From assembly GCA_900544245.1 (NCBI GenBank), contig UQUH01000003.1, positions 1 through 64,000 on the forward strand: DNA of 64,000 nucleotides. Reading direction: 5' to 3'. This document shows, one piece after another, positions 27,722-36,345 of this stretch; positions within the stretch are counted from its first letter, which is position 1, and each line of letters begins with the position of its first letter. A program made the position numbers and the translations under genes. Source of the DNA: an uncultured Coriobacteriaceae bacterium (GTDB lineage Bacteria > Actinomycetota > Coriobacteriia > Coriobacteriales > QAMH01). Under the pieces are notes generated by a model. It made no database searches. It saw only the letters and a program-made list of their open reading frames with translations, and was not told where the DNA came from.

Positions 27722-29011
27722 GTGCTCAACGCACTCATTAACGCAATGAAGGTGAAGGAGCTTCGTCACAAGATCTTCTTCACCCTGGGAATCATAGCGC
27801 TGTATCGTGTTGGCTCGTTTATCCCCGTTCCCGGCATCCCGTTTGCCGACCTCGTGTCGAACTTCCGTGACACGAGCACGAACGCCGGTCTGCTCATGCT
27901 CAACCTGTTCTCTGGTGGCGCGCTCGAGTACTTCTCGGTGTTCTCGCTCGGCATCATGCCCTATATCACCGCCTCGATCATCATGCAGCTCATGCAGGGC
28001 ATCATTCCCGCCCTGCAGCGCTGGCAGAAGGAAGGCGAGACCGGGCAGCGCAAGGTCACGCGCATCACGCGCTACCTGACGCTCGCGCTGGGCCTGATCA
28101 ATGCCATCGGCTACCTGGTCCTGTTCCAGAACGCCTTCGGAGTCGATTTCTCCACGACGGGCATGCCCACGTGGCTGATCAGCGCGGTCATCATCATCAC
28201 GCTCGTTTCGGGCACCGCTCTCATCATGTGGATGGGCGAGCTCATCACGCAGCGCGGCATTGGCAACGGCATGTCGTTGATCATCTTCGCGAACATCATC
28301 GCCCGCCTCCCGAGCGCGCTGCTCGATTCCATCCAGAACTCCACCGACCAGATGCAGGGCATCCTCATGACCGTGCTCATCATCGCCGTGATTCTCATCA
28401 CGATTCCGGGCATCGTCTTCATCGAGCGTGGCCAGCGTCGCATTCCGGTGCAGTATTCCAAGCGTGTCGTGGGGCGCAAGGTCATGGGCGGCCAGTCCAC
28501 GTACCTGCCGTTCAAGGTCAACGGTTCGGGCGTTATCCCCATCATCTTCGCTTCCGCGCTGCTCTACCTGCCTGCCCAGATCGCCGCGTTCTTCAGTGAC
28601 GCGGGCTGGTTGCAGGCCGTCGCGAACTTCTGCTCCGCTGGCTGGGGCAACTGGATTCTGACCTTCGGGCTGATCGTCTTCTTCGCGTACTTCTACACGT
28701 CGATGATCTATCATCCGCAGGAGACGGCTGACAACCTGAAGAACAACGGCGGCTTCATCCCCGGCGTTCGCCCGGGTGGTGCGACCGTGCAGTACATCAA
28801 GAACGTGATCAACCGCATCACGCTTCCGGGTGCGATGTTCCTCGCGGCCATCGCGATCATCCCGTCCATCCTGTACTCGTTCACGGGCAACACCCTGATC
28901 CAGCTGTTTGGCGGAACCTCCGTCCTCATCATGGTCGGCGTCGCGCTCGACACGATGACCAAGCTGGAGAGCCAGTTGAAGATGCACAATTACGACGGCT
29001 TCTTCAAATAG
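27722..29011 (+). CDS. secY: Protein translocase subunit SecY
   Basis: Channel-forming subunit of the Sec translocon, 429 residues with about 10 membrane segments. The start MLNALINAMKVKELRHKI and the signature GIGNGMSLIIFANI are present, and the C-terminal LKMHNYDGFFK is typical. The GTG start at 27722 uses GGAGGAAAGG inside the end of rplO. Confidence 0.97.
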   Translation: MLNALINAMKVKELRHKIFFTLGIIALYRVGSFIPVPGIPFADLVSNFRDTSTNAGLLMLNLFSGGALEYFSVFSLGIMPYITASIIMQLMQGIIPALQRWQKEGETGQRKVTRITRYLTLALGLINAIGYLVLFQNAFGVDFSTTGMPTWLISAVIIITLVSGTALIMWMGELITQRGIGNGMSLIIFANIIARLPSALLDSIQNSTDQMQGILMTVLIIAVILITIPGIVFIERGQRRIPVQYSKRVVGRKVMGGQSTYLPFKVNGSGVIPIIFASALLYLPAQIAAFFSDAGWLQAVANFCSAGWGNWILTFGLIVFFAYFYTSMIYHPQETADNLKNNGGFIPGVRPGGATVQYIKNVINRITLPGAMFLAAIAIIPSILYSFTGNTLIQLFGGTSVLIMVGVALDTMTKLESQLKMHNYDGFFK

Positions 29012-29026
29012 ACTGAGGAGAATTCT

Positions 29027-29653
29027 ATGAACATCGTACTCCTGGGCGCCCCCGGCGCCGGAAAGGGCACCCAATCCGCTCGCCTCGTCGACGAGTTCGG
29101 CTTCACGCACCTTTCCACGGGCGACCTGCTTCGCGCGGCCGTCAAGGAGGGAACCGAGCTTGGCGTCAAGGCCAAGTCCTACATGGATGCCGGCGAACTC
29201 GTGCCCGACGAGGTTGTCATCGGCTTGGTCGAGGAGAAGCTCAAGGCTGCGCCCGAGGCATCGTTCCTGCTCGACGGCTTTCCGCGCACTCCGGCCCAGG
29301 CCGTCGCCCTCGATGGCGTGCTTGCCAATCTTGGCAAGAAGCTCGATTACGCAATCGCCCTCGAGGTCGATTCCGAGGCCCTCGTCGCGCGCATGTCGCA
29401 GCGCCGCGTCTGCCATGAATGCGGATATCCCGGCACCGTCGAGACGGGCCCGGTTTGCCCCAAGTGCGGCGGCGAGATGTACCAGCGCGCCGACGACAAC
29501 GAGGAGACGGTGCGCAACCGTCTGGCCGTTTACGAGAAGTCGACGAGCCCCCTCATCGACTACTATCGTGGCAACGGCATTCTCATCGAGCTCGATGGCG
29601 GCAAGTCTCCCGATGACGTGTTCGCAGAGCTGAGGAAGGCCATCGGCAAGTAG
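29027..29653 (+). CDS. adk: Adenylate kinase, zinc-LID type
   Basis: Interconverts AMP plus ATP with two ADP; 208 residues. The P-loop GAPGAGKGTQ is at 7-16. The LID domain carries a zinc-type quartet C129, C132, C144 and C147. The ATG follows GAGGAG. It sits between secY and map in the usual order. ADP made from polyphosphate by the PPK2 protein in this window would feed the same pool (inference). Confidence 0.97.
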   Translation: MNIVLLGAPGAGKGTQSARLVDEFGFTHLSTGDLLRAAVKEGTELGVKAKSYMDAGELVPDEVVIGLVEEKLKAAPEASFLLDGFPRTPAQAVALDGVLANLGKKLDYAIALEVDSEALVARMSQRRVCHECGYPGTVETGPVCPKCGGEMYQRADDNEETVRNRLAVYEKSTSPLIDYYRGNGILIELDGGKSPDDVFAELRKAIGK

Positions 29654-29659
29654 AATCGC

Positions 29660-30472
29660 ATGAAACGCTTTCGCTTGGATGGCGTCAAGATCAAGTCGCC
29701 AGCAAAAATCGAAGCGATGAAACGGGCCGGCCGCTTGAGCGCACAGGCGCTTGAGGCGGTCGGCCTGCTTGTTGCGCCGGGCGTCTCGACGGCCGAGCTC
29801 GATGCTTGCGCGGAGCGAGTTATCGTGGACGGCGGCGGGTGTCCCGCGTTCAATGGATACGGGGGCTTTCCGGCGACCATATGCGCCTCGGTCAACGACA
29901 TGGTCGTTCATGGCATCCCCTCCCGTGAGGTCATCTTGCGCGAGGGCGACGTCATCTCGATCGATACGGGCGCCATCGTCGACGGGTGGGTGGGCGACAA
30001 TGCCGCAACCTTTGCCGTCGGCGCGATCGACGATGAGAGACGTGCCTTGCTCGAGGCGTGCGAGGCATCGTTGGAGGCCGGCATCGTACAGGCGGTTCCC
30101 GGAAATCATCTGGGGGACATCGGGCATGCCATCCAACAAGTCGCTGGTCTGGCGGGTTTTGGCGTCGTGCGTAACTATGCAGGTCACGGTATCGGACGCA
30201 GCATGCACGAGCCTCCGCTTGTTCCCAACTATGGGCAAGTTCGCACGGGCATGCGTCTCGAACGGGGTATGGTCATTGCCATCGAGCCCATGCTCACGGC
30301 AGGCACCCATGAGGTTCGCACCATCGATGACGGATGGGGCGTCGTGACTTGCGATGGACGTCCCGCTGCGCACTTCGAGCGCACGGTCGCCATCACCGAT
30401 GACGGACCGCTCGTCCTGACGCCGTGGAATCTCATGAAAAATTCACTGGAAACCAAAGACCTGTTGCAGTAG
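29660..30472 (+). CDS. map: Methionine aminopeptidase type I
   Basis: Removes the initiator methionine; 270 residues. Dimetal ligands are visible in [18 protein letters not shown] (two Asp), [12 protein letters not shown] (His), AIEPML (Glu) and the HFERTVAIT Glu near the end. The N-terminus [24 protein letters not shown] fits ATG 29660, though its ribosome site is weak and coupling to adk, 6 bp upstream, is likely. The C-terminus runs about 15 residues past the usual end. Confidence 0.95.
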   Translation: MKRFRLDGVKIKSPAKIEAMKRAGRLSAQALEAVGLLVAPGVSTAELDACAERVIVDGGGCPAFNGYGGFPATICASVNDMVVHGIPSREVILREGDVISIDTGAIVDGWVGDNAATFAVGAIDDERRALLEACEASLEAGIVQAVPGNHLGDIGHAIQQVAGLAGFGVVRNYAGHGIGRSMHEPPLVPNYGQVRTGMRLERGMVIAIEPMLTAGTHEVRTIDDGWGVVTCDGRPAAHFERTVAITDDGPLVLTPWNLMKNSLETKDLLQ

Positions 30473-30519
30473 TATGTTTGATTACGTTTGTGATGATTCA
30501 AAATGGGAGAGATACGTCC

Positions 30520-30738
30520 GTGAGCAAAGAGGATGCAATTGAACTTGAGGGAAAGGTCGTCGAGCCCCTTCCCAATGCGATGTTCAAGGTCGAACTCGAG
30601 AATGGCCACCAGGTCCTGGCCCATATCTCGGGCAAGATGCGCATGCACTACATCAAGATCCTTCCCGGTGACAAGGTGACGGTGGAGCTTTCGCCGTACG
30701 ACCTCGACCGTGGCAGGATCACCTATCGTTACAAGTAA
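30520..30738 (+). CDS. infA: Translation initiation factor IF-1
   Basis: OB-fold initiation factor that blocks the A site, 72 residues, exact family length. GTG 30520 follows GGGAGA by 9 nt. The residues [19 protein letters not shown] and the ending [10 protein letters not shown] are invariant-type. The upstream open frame reaching into map is not used. Confidence 0.97.
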   Translation: MSKEDAIELEGKVVEPLPNAMFKVELENGHQVLAHISGKMRMHYIKILPGDKVTVELSPYDLDRGRITYRYK

Positions 30739-30866
30739 GACCTGCGGCATACCGCATGCGATGGGATGCCTGGGCATTCCTGTCGCCGTAAACAAGAAAA
30801 CTACCGCCTGCGGCTGGGCGTGACTATAAAACGAAGTGTCAACACTTTCGGAAAGGTAAGGACATT

Positions 30867-30980
30867 ATGAAGGTGCGTCCTTCGGTAAAAAAGATGTGCG
30901 ATAAGTGCAAGATCATCAGGCGTCATGGCAAGGTGTACGTGATTTGCGAAAACCCGCGCCATAAGCAGCGCCAAGGCTAA
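30867..30980 (+). CDS. rpmJ: Ribosomal protein L36, zinc type
   Basis: A 37-residue protein beginning [15 protein letters not shown], with ligands C-x2-C-x12-C-x4-H, the zinc-binding C+ form. ATG 30867 follows GGAAAGGTAAGG. The 128-bp gap after infA carries a TATAAA box at 30825-30830 without a clear -35, so a separate promoter for the alpha operon is possible but unproven. Confidence 0.96.
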   Translation: MKVRPSVKKMCDKCKIIRRHGKVYVICENPRHKQRQG

Positions 30981-30994
30981 GAAGGGGAGCGACA

Positions 30995-31366
30995 TTGGCT
31001 CGTATACTCGGTGTCGACCTTCCGCGCGACAAGCGCGTGGAGATTGGTCTGACTTACATCTACGGTATCGGTCTAACCCGCGCAAAGAAGATCTGCGAGG
31101 AGACCGGCGTTAATCCCGACACGCGCGTGCGCGATCTCACCGAGGAAGAGGTCGTCAAGCTGCGTGACAACATCGATGCAAACTACACGGTCGAGGGTGA
31201 CCTGCGTCGCGAAACTTCGCAGAACATCAAGCGACTGATGGAGATTGGCTGCTATCGTGGCCTGCGCCATCGTCGTGGTCTGCCCGTTCGCGGTCAGCGC
31301 ACTCACACCAACGCTCGTACCCGCAAGGGCCCGCGTCGCCAGATCGGCGCCAAGAAGAGGGGCTAG
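30995..31366 (+). CDS. rpsM: Ribosomal protein S13
   Basis: 30S head protein S13, 123 residues. It starts at TTG 30995 after AAGGGGAG and reads [24 protein letters not shown]. The helix-two-turn-helix core and basic C-terminus ([14 protein letters not shown]) are intact. First of the rpsM-rpsK-rpsD-rpoA-rplQ run. Confidence 0.97.
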   Translation: MARILGVDLPRDKRVEIGLTYIYGIGLTRAKKICEETGVNPDTRVRDLTEEEVVKLRDNIDANYTVEGDLRRETSQNIKRLMEIGCYRGLRHRRGLPVRGQRTHTNARTRKGPRRQIGAKKRG

Positions 31367-31379
31367 GTGAGAGGACAGC

Positions 31380-31778
31380 ATGGCTAAGAAGCAACAGAGC
31401 ACGACCCGCGTCCGTCGCGCAGACCGCAAGAACATCACGGTTGGTCAGGCTCACATCAAGAGCACGTTCAACAACACGATCGTTTCCATCACCGACACCC
31501 GCGGAAACGTCATTTCCTGGCAGTCCGCAGGTACGGTTGGGTTCAAGGGCTCCCGCAAGTCCACGCCGTTCGCGGCGCAGATGGCCGCCGAGAAGGCCGC
31601 CAAGATGGCGATGGAGCACGGCCTCAAGAAGGTCTCCGTCTTCGTCAAGGGTCCCGGAAGCGGCCGCGAGACCGCCATCCGCTCGCTCCAGGCCGCCGGT
31701 CTGGAGGTCGCGAGCATCCAGGACTGCACGCCCATCCCGCACAACGGTTGCCGTCAGGTCAAGCGTCGTCGCGTCTAG
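31380..31778 (+). CDS. rpsK: Ribosomal protein S11
   Basis: 30S platform protein S11, 132 residues. [18 protein letters not shown] and the C-terminal [18 protein letters not shown] are diagnostic. The ATG follows GTGAGAGGA, 13 bp after rpsM. Confidence 0.97.
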   Translation: MAKKQQSTTRVRRADRKNITVGQAHIKSTFNNTIVSITDTRGNVISWQSAGTVGFKGSRKSTPFAAQMAAEKAAKMAMEHGLKKVSVFVKGPGSGRETAIRSLQAAGLEVASIQDCTPIPHNGCRQVKRRRV

Positions 31779-31797
31779 CTTAGAAAGGTAACAAGTC

Positions 31798-32391
31798 ATG
31801 GCAATTAACAGGACCCCGGTTCTGAAGCGCTGCCGCCAGCTGGGCATCGACCCCATCGTGCTGGGCTATACCAAGGAATCCAAGAAGCAGCCCAAGCAGC
31901 GCCGTCGCCAGGAGAGCGAGTACGGCCGTCAGCTTCGCGAGAAGCAGAAGGCCAAGTTCATCTATGGCGTACTCGAAAAGCAATTCCGCGGCTACTTCCA
32001 CAAGGCACGCCGCATGCAGGGAGTCACGGGCGAGAACCTCATGAGGATTCTCGAGTCCCGTCTCGACAACGTCGTGTTCCGTCTGGGTTTCGCGCGCACG
32101 CGCAAGGAGGCCCGCCAGACGGTCACGCATGGTCACATCACGGTCAACGGCAAGCGTGTCGACATCCCGTCGTATCGCGTGAGCGCAGGTGACCTCGTGG
32201 CAATCGCCCCCGCGGCAAAGGACCTTCTCGTGATCAAGAGCGCCCTCATCTCCAACGAGCGCGTCCAGGTTCCCGCCTGGCTCGAGGTCGACATCGAGAA
32301 GCTCCAGGGCAATGTCATTTCGCTGCCGACACGAGATCAGATCGATCTGGATATCCAGGAGCAGCTCATCGTCGAGCTTTATTCGAAGTAA
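31798..32391 (+). CDS. rpsD: Ribosomal protein S4
   Basis: Assembly-initiating protein S4, 197 residues, with the S4 RNA-binding domain (LDNVVFRLGFARTRKEARQ) around 90-110. The N-terminal zinc Cys pairs are absent, so this is the C-minus form. In E. coli S4 represses the alpha operon. The ATG follows AGAAAGG. Confidence 0.97.
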   Translation: MAINRTPVLKRCRQLGIDPIVLGYTKESKKQPKQRRRQESEYGRQLREKQKAKFIYGVLEKQFRGYFHKARRMQGVTGENLMRILESRLDNVVFRLGFARTRKEARQTVTHGHITVNGKRVDIPSYRVSAGDLVAIAPAAKDLLVIKSALISNERVQVPAWLEVDIEKLQGNVISLPTRDQIDLDIQEQLIVELYSK

Positions 32392-32437
32392 TTTTCACCC
32401 TGTCCTTATCCGGTTCGAGTCTCGAGGAGGCTACTTA

Positions 32438-33379
32438 ATGACTGAGTTCATGAAGCCCAACATCACCGTCGAGCAAGTTGGCGACAATATCGCGCGATTC
32501 GTCATGGAACCGCTCGAGCGCGGCTATGGCCAGACGCTCGGTAACGGCATGCGTCGTGTCCTGCTGTCCTCCCTGGACGGCGCTGCGGCAACCGCCATCA
32601 AGATCGAGGGCGTGCAGCACGAGTTCACGTCCGCTCCTGGTGTCGTGGAGGATGTCACCGACATTGTTCTGAATATCAAGGGTCTCGTCTTCGCCCCCTT
32701 TGCCGGTGGCGAGGAGGCTACCGCAACGCTCTCCGCGCAGGGCCCCTGCGTGGTCACCGGCGCGGACCTGGAAGTCCCCACGGAATTCCAGCTCATCAAT
32801 CCCGAGCATGTCATCGCGACGCTCTCCGAGGGCGCCCAGCTCGAGATGTCCGTCCGCATCGGCGTTGGCCGTGGCTACGTGCCTGCCGAGCGCAACAAGC
32901 GTCCGGAGGACCCCATTGGCATCATTCATGTCGATTCGCTGTTCTCGCCGATCCGCCGTTGCACCATGGACGTCACGGACACCCGCGTCGCCCAGCGCAC
33001 CGACTACGACAAGCTCATTCTCGAGGTCGAGACCAACGGCGCGATCAGCCCCGTCGAGGCTGTCTGCCAGTCCGCCAACATCATCAACCAGCACATGATG
33101 GCCTTCCTGTCGCTCGACGAGAGCGGCGAGGAAGTCGAGGTGGCGAGCATCTTCGCCCCCGAGGGCCCGAGCAAGAACACCGAGCTCGAGAAGCAGATCG
33201 AGGATCTCGACCTGTCGGTCCGCTCGTACAACTGCCTGAAGCGCGCCGGCATCCATTCGGTGCGCCAGCTGGTCGAGTATTCCGAGAACGATCTGCTCAA
33301 CATCCGCAACTTCGGCGCCAAGTCCATCGAAGAGGTCAAGGACAAGCTTCAGTCGATGGACCTCAGCTTGAAGCTTTAG
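32438..33379 (+). CDS. rpoA: RNA polymerase alpha subunit
   Basis: Alpha subunit, 313 residues, which nucleates RNA polymerase assembly and contacts UP elements and activators. The N-terminal dimer domain includes GYGQTLGNGMRRVLLSS. The C-terminal helix-hairpin-helix (about 255-313) has R262, N265, G293 and K295 in the positions of E. coli R265, N268, G296 and K298. ATG 32438 follows CGAGGAGG. The upstream frame that extends into rpsD is not used. The same fold recurs at the end of RpoC in this window. Confidence 0.98.
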   Translation: MTEFMKPNITVEQVGDNIARFVMEPLERGYGQTLGNGMRRVLLSSLDGAAATAIKIEGVQHEFTSAPGVVEDVTDIVLNIKGLVFAPFAGGEEATATLSAQGPCVVTGADLEVPTEFQLINPEHVIATLSEGAQLEMSVRIGVGRGYVPAERNKRPEDPIGIIHVDSLFSPIRRCTMDVTDTRVAQRTDYDKLILEVETNGAISPVEAVCQSANIINQHMMAFLSLDESGEEVEVASIFAPEGPSKNTELEKQIEDLDLSVRSYNCLKRAGIHSVRQLVEYSENDLLNIRNFGAKSIEEVKDKLQSMDLSLKL

Positions 33380-33394
33380 TACGTAGGAGATTCA

Positions 33395-34198
33395 ATGAGG
33401 CATTACAAGAAGGGCCGCAAGCTGGGTACCGATGCCAGCCACACCAAGGCCATGAAAAAGAACCTGGCGGTCGCCCTGTTTACCAACGACCGCATCAAGA
33501 CCACGGTCACGCGCGCCAAGGAAGTTCGCGGTGACATTGACCGCATCATCACCTGGGCCAAGAAGGGTGACCTTCACTCCCGTCGCCTGGCCATCGCCGC
33601 CCTGGGCGACAAGGAGCTCGTCCGCGAGGTCTTCGAGAAGGCCGAGCAGGGCATGTGGGCAGATCGCAACGGCGGTTATACCCGCATCATGAAGCTTGGT
33701 CCGCGCAAGGGCGACAACGCCCCCATGGCGATTCTCGAGCTTGTCGAGGAGGCCGTCGTTCCCAAGGCCCAGGCCGATGACAAGCCCGCAAAGAAGTCCG
33801 CTGCCAAGAAGGGCGCGAAGTCCGAGGACAAGACCGCCGATGAGATCGAGGATCTGATCGAGGAGGGCACCGAGGACAAGAACGACAACGACAAGGACGA
33901 TGTCGAGGAGTTCGCCGAAGGCGAGGAAGACCGCATCGACTCCATTGCCGAGAGCGATGTCCGCGAGGATGCCGTCGAGGCCGAGAAGGCCGAGGACGAA
34001 GCCTCCGTCGAGGATGCCGTTCTCGAGGCCAAGGAGGCCGAGGTGGCAAAGGCCGAGGCCGAGAACATCGAGAAGATCAAGGAGGAGGTCGCCGAGGAGG
34101 AGCGCGAGCTTATCGACGACGTCAATCCCATGTCCAAGGAGGAGCATGCCCTCGAGGACGCCGATGAGAAGGCCGAGAAGCACGAGGATGACGAGTAG
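33395..34198 (+). CDS. rplQ: Ribosomal protein L17 with long acidic tail
   Basis: 50S protein L17, 267 residues against about 120-130 in most bacteria. Residues 1-119 (MRHYKKGRKLGTDASHTKAMKKNL to ILELVEE) are the complete normal protein. Residues 120-267 form a low-complexity tail, first Lys/Ala-rich, then strongly acidic with Glu/Asp/Ala repeats, probably helical or disordered. The tail is in frame with uniform codon use and ends in a stop 21 bp before the next gene, so it is real coding sequence. Function of the tail unknown. Confidence 0.95.
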   Translation: MRHYKKGRKLGTDASHTKAMKKNLAVALFTNDRIKTTVTRAKEVRGDIDRIITWAKKGDLHSRRLAIAALGDKELVREVFEKAEQGMWADRNGGYTRIMKLGPRKGDNAPMAILELVEEAVVPKAQADDKPAKKSAAKKGAKSEDKTADEIEDLIEEGTEDKNDNDKDDVEEFAEGEEDRIDSIAESDVREDAVEAEKAEDEASVEDAVLEAKEAEVAKAEAENIEKIKEEVAEEERELIDDVNPMSKEEHALEDADEKAEKHEDDE

Positions 34199-34219
34199 CG
34201 AACTCGCTTCTCGTCGGGT

Positions 34220-35065
34220 GTGAAGATGACGCAGGCGCTCGCCTTTGGCACCTACATCCCCGGCACGAGCCCCATCCACGCTTTGAATGCGCAGGTCAAG
34301 GTTATCTTGGCCTGCGTTTTTTCCATTGCCGTGTTCTTCGTTGAGAGCTGGCCCGGGCTGCTCGTCATCACGGCGTTCGTCGCCATGCTCTACATGCTCG
34401 CGCGCGTTCCCGTGACCAAGGCGGCACGCGGCCTCGTTCCCGTCGCATTCATCCTCGTGTTCACCGTCGTCGTTCATGCCTTCAGCATCAGCATGGGCTC
34501 CTCGGCGGCACCGGGACTGAGCTCCGCGGGTTCCCTGGGGCTCACGCAAGAATGGGTCCTCTTCGGGAGCTTTGGCATCACGCTCGACGGATTGATGCGA
34601 GGCATTTTCTTCGCCCTGCGCATCGTGCTACTCGTGCTCATCTGCTCGCTCTTGACCTTCACGTCATCGATGATGGAGCTGACCGACGCCATGCTGCGCA
34701 TGTTCGGTCCCCTCAGGCGCCTGGGGGTGCCCGTCGATGACATCGCCATGATGATCTCGATTGCCTTGCGCTTCATCCCCACGACGGCGCATGAGGCGCA
34801 GATGATCCAACTCGCGCAGAAGGCGCGGTGCGCGAACTTCGATGACGGCAACGTCTTCGTGCGGCTCAAGTCATGGGTTCCCGTGTTCGTCCCGTTATTC
34901 GTGCGCCTATTTCGTCGTGCCGACGATCTGGCCGATGCCATGGACGCGCGTTGCTATGCGGGTGGCAAGCGCACGCGCATGACCACGACGAGGGTTTCCG
35001 TGGGCGATATCGTGACGCTCGTCGTCGGCATCTTGGCGATTGTCGCGCTCTGCGTGTTCTTGTGA
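34220..35065 (+). CDS. ecfT: ECF transporter transmembrane subunit EcfT
   Basis: Energy-coupling-factor T subunit, 281 residues from GTG 34220 or 279 from ATG 34226; neither start has a strong ribosome site. It has about 5-6 membrane segments, the N-terminal FGTYIPGTSPIHALNAQVK, and two coupling motifs, ARC in QKARCANFD and DARCYAGGKRTR, which bind the ATPases in this family. It normally works with two EcfA ATPases and a substrate-binding S protein to import vitamins or metals. None of these is encoded next to it here. The rplQ-ecfT-truA order matches other Gram-positive genomes except that the ecfA genes are missing. Confidence 0.85.
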   Translation: MKMTQALAFGTYIPGTSPIHALNAQVKVILACVFSIAVFFVESWPGLLVITAFVAMLYMLARVPVTKAARGLVPVAFILVFTVVVHAFSISMGSSAAPGLSSAGSLGLTQEWVLFGSFGITLDGLMRGIFFALRIVLLVLICSLLTFTSSMMELTDAMLRMFGPLRRLGVPVDDIAMMISIALRFIPTTAHEAQMIQLAQKARCANFDDGNVFVRLKSWVPVFVPLFVRLFRRADDLADAMDARCYAGGKRTRMTTTRVSVGDIVTLVVGILAIVALCVFL

Positions 35066-35071
35066 GGGGGG

Positions 35072-35172
35072 GGCGGAGGTGTCGCCGCTGCGCTCATAGT
35101 CCTGTGCTCGCTTGAAAGCGCCACTGGCGCTTTCTGCTCGTGCGGAAATCGCGCAGCGGCGACACCTCCGCC
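35072..35172. repeat. Perfect 22-bp inverted repeat with nested palindrome
   Basis: Arms 35072-35093 and 35151-35172 are exact reverse complements over 22 bp (arm begins GGCGGAGGTGTCGCC). The 57-nt interior holds a second perfect repeat, GAAAGCGCCA (35114-35123) with TGGCGCTTTC (35125-35134). It lies between ecfT and truA just after a run of eight G. It could be a miniature mobile element, an extragenic palindrome or a strong double-sided terminator. Confidence 0.75.
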
Positions 35173-35181
35173 CTGTTTAAT

Positions 35182-35214
35182 AGTGGGGCAAATGGCCTGT
35201 CCCCTTGTCCCACT
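35182..35214. repeat. REP-like palindrome upstream of truA
   Basis: An imperfect palindrome bounded by AGTGGG (35182-35187) and CCCACT (35209-35214) with core GGCCTGTCCCC. It shares the GCCTGTCC core with the palindrome at 36020-36073 on the other side of truA. Confidence 0.45.
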
Positions 35215-35245
35215 CCCGCATCTGCCCATCCAGAAGGAGCCATTG

Positions 35246-36019
35246 ATGAAGCAACAATCACTCGTTCTCACGCTTGCCTATAATGGCTCCGCGTATGCGG
35301 GGTTTGCCAAGCAGAAGGATCCGTGTCTCTGCACCATTCAAGGTGAGCTCGAACGCGCTCTGGCAACCTACTTTCGGCATCCCGTCGAGACCGTGTGCGC
35401 GGGGCGTACCGATGCCGGTGTGCATGCGCTTGGGCAAGTCGTGTCATGTGTGCTTGATGAGACCGACTTCGATGGTGTCACGCCCGGGCGCCTCACCATC
35501 TCGCTCAATGCGCTCACGCCCGATGACATCGTGATCAAGGCGGTGGACTTTGCACGTTCCGAGTTTTCCGCTCGCTTTGATGCAACGACTCGCGAGTATC
35601 GGTATCGCATCGTCACCGGACCTGTTCCGCCACTGTTTTTGTCGGACTTCGCTTGGTGGAGAAGGGGCGAGCTGGATATCGAAGCCATGTGCCAGGGCGC
35701 GGCCCATCTCATTGGCGAACATGACTTCAAGTCGTTCTGCAAGGCGGCAAGCGCCGAGGGAAAGACGACCATGCGGCGCGTCGACGAGATTTCCATCACG
35801 CATGAGGAGCAGATGGGGGAGAGCTGCCTGCTCGTCAAGGTCGTCGGCAACGCCTTTCTGCACTCGATGGTGCGCACCATCGTCGGCACGCTCGTGCAGG
35901 TGGGAGCTGGGAATCGCGAACCTGGCTGGGTCGCCGACGTGCTCGCGGCACGCGATCGCGGCGCGGCGGGCGAGACGGCTCCGGCTTGCGGCCTCACCTT
36001 CTGGCATGTGAATTACTGA
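35246..36019 (+). CDS. truA: tRNA pseudouridine synthase TruA
   Basis: Isomerises uridines 38-40 in tRNA anticodon stems; 257 residues. The catalytic motif AGRTDAGVH at 52-60 has Asp56. ATG 35246 follows AGAAGGAG by 6 nt and gives MKQQSLVLTLAYNGSAYAGF. A longer frame from 35183 runs through a palindrome and lacks a ribosome site. Transcription with ecfT is doubtful because of the inverted repeats between them. Confidence 0.93.
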   Translation: MKQQSLVLTLAYNGSAYAGFAKQKDPCLCTIQGELERALATYFRHPVETVCAGRTDAGVHALGQVVSCVLDETDFDGVTPGRLTISLNALTPDDIVIKAVDFARSEFSARFDATTREYRYRIVTGPVPPLFLSDFAWWRRGELDIEAMCQGAAHLIGEHDFKSFCKAASAEGKTTMRRVDEISITHEEQMGESCLLVKVVGNAFLHSMVRTIVGTLVQVGAGNREPGWVADVLAARDRGAAGETAPACGLTFWHVNY

Positions 36020-36073
36020 GCAACGGGGGGATGAGACAGATGTGCCTGTCCAATGTGTCTCATCCCCCGTTGC
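36020..36073. repeat. Long REP-like palindrome downstream of truA
   Basis: Arms 36020-36038 and 36056-36073 pair over 18 bp with one bulged G (arm GCAACGGGGG, then ATGAGACA). An inner GACAG/CTGTC pair tops the structure. It begins one base after the truA stop and could double as its terminator. It resembles the element before truA. Confidence 0.6.
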
Positions 36074-36120
36074 CAGAGGCGTTGGGTTTCGTTATATTCC
36101 CTCATGACGAAAGGAGCATC

Positions 36121-36342
36121 ATGGCAACTATTGACACCATCAGGAAAATCCTCGGCGACAACCTCTCCATCGAGCCGGAGCAGATCGAAGAGGACACCAC
36201 GCTCGATTCCATCGACATCGACTCGCTCGACCTCGTAGAGCTCATCTGCGATATCGAGGATGCCGAGGGCATCGACTTCGGCGAGCCCGAAGGCCTCGAG
36301 ACCATCGGAGACATCGTCGAGCATATCGACTCGCTCAAGTAG
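36121..36342 (+). CDS. acpP: Acyl carrier protein
   Basis: A 73-residue acidic ACP. DSIDIDSLDLVELI holds the phosphopantetheine attachment Ser35 in the DSL motif. The ATG follows AAAGGAG. No fatty-acid synthesis genes are adjacent. It may serve general lipid synthesis or a specialised pathway; two small membrane-protein genes follow with gaps of 3 and 9 bp and are probably co-transcribed. Confidence 0.9.
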   Translation: MATIDTIRKILGDNLSIEPEQIEEDTTLDSIDIDSLDLVELICDIEDAEGIDFGEPEGLETIGDIVEHIDSLK

Positions 36343-36345
36343 TTC

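Noticed and set aside
26969..30373. 1134-codon minus-strand frame across the secY-adk-map region
   Set aside because: It spans several certain plus-strand genes in mirror frame and has no family features.
30424..30519. In-frame extension of IF-1 into map
   Set aside because: IF-1 is 72 residues everywhere, and GTG 30520 has a good ribosome site.
30825..30830. TATAAA box before rpmJ as an alpha-operon promoter
   Set aside because: There is no -35 at a usable distance, so I could not support it as a feature.
35183..35245. In-frame extension of TruA
   Set aside because: It lies in a REP-like palindrome without a ribosome site; ATG 35246 has AGAAGGAG.
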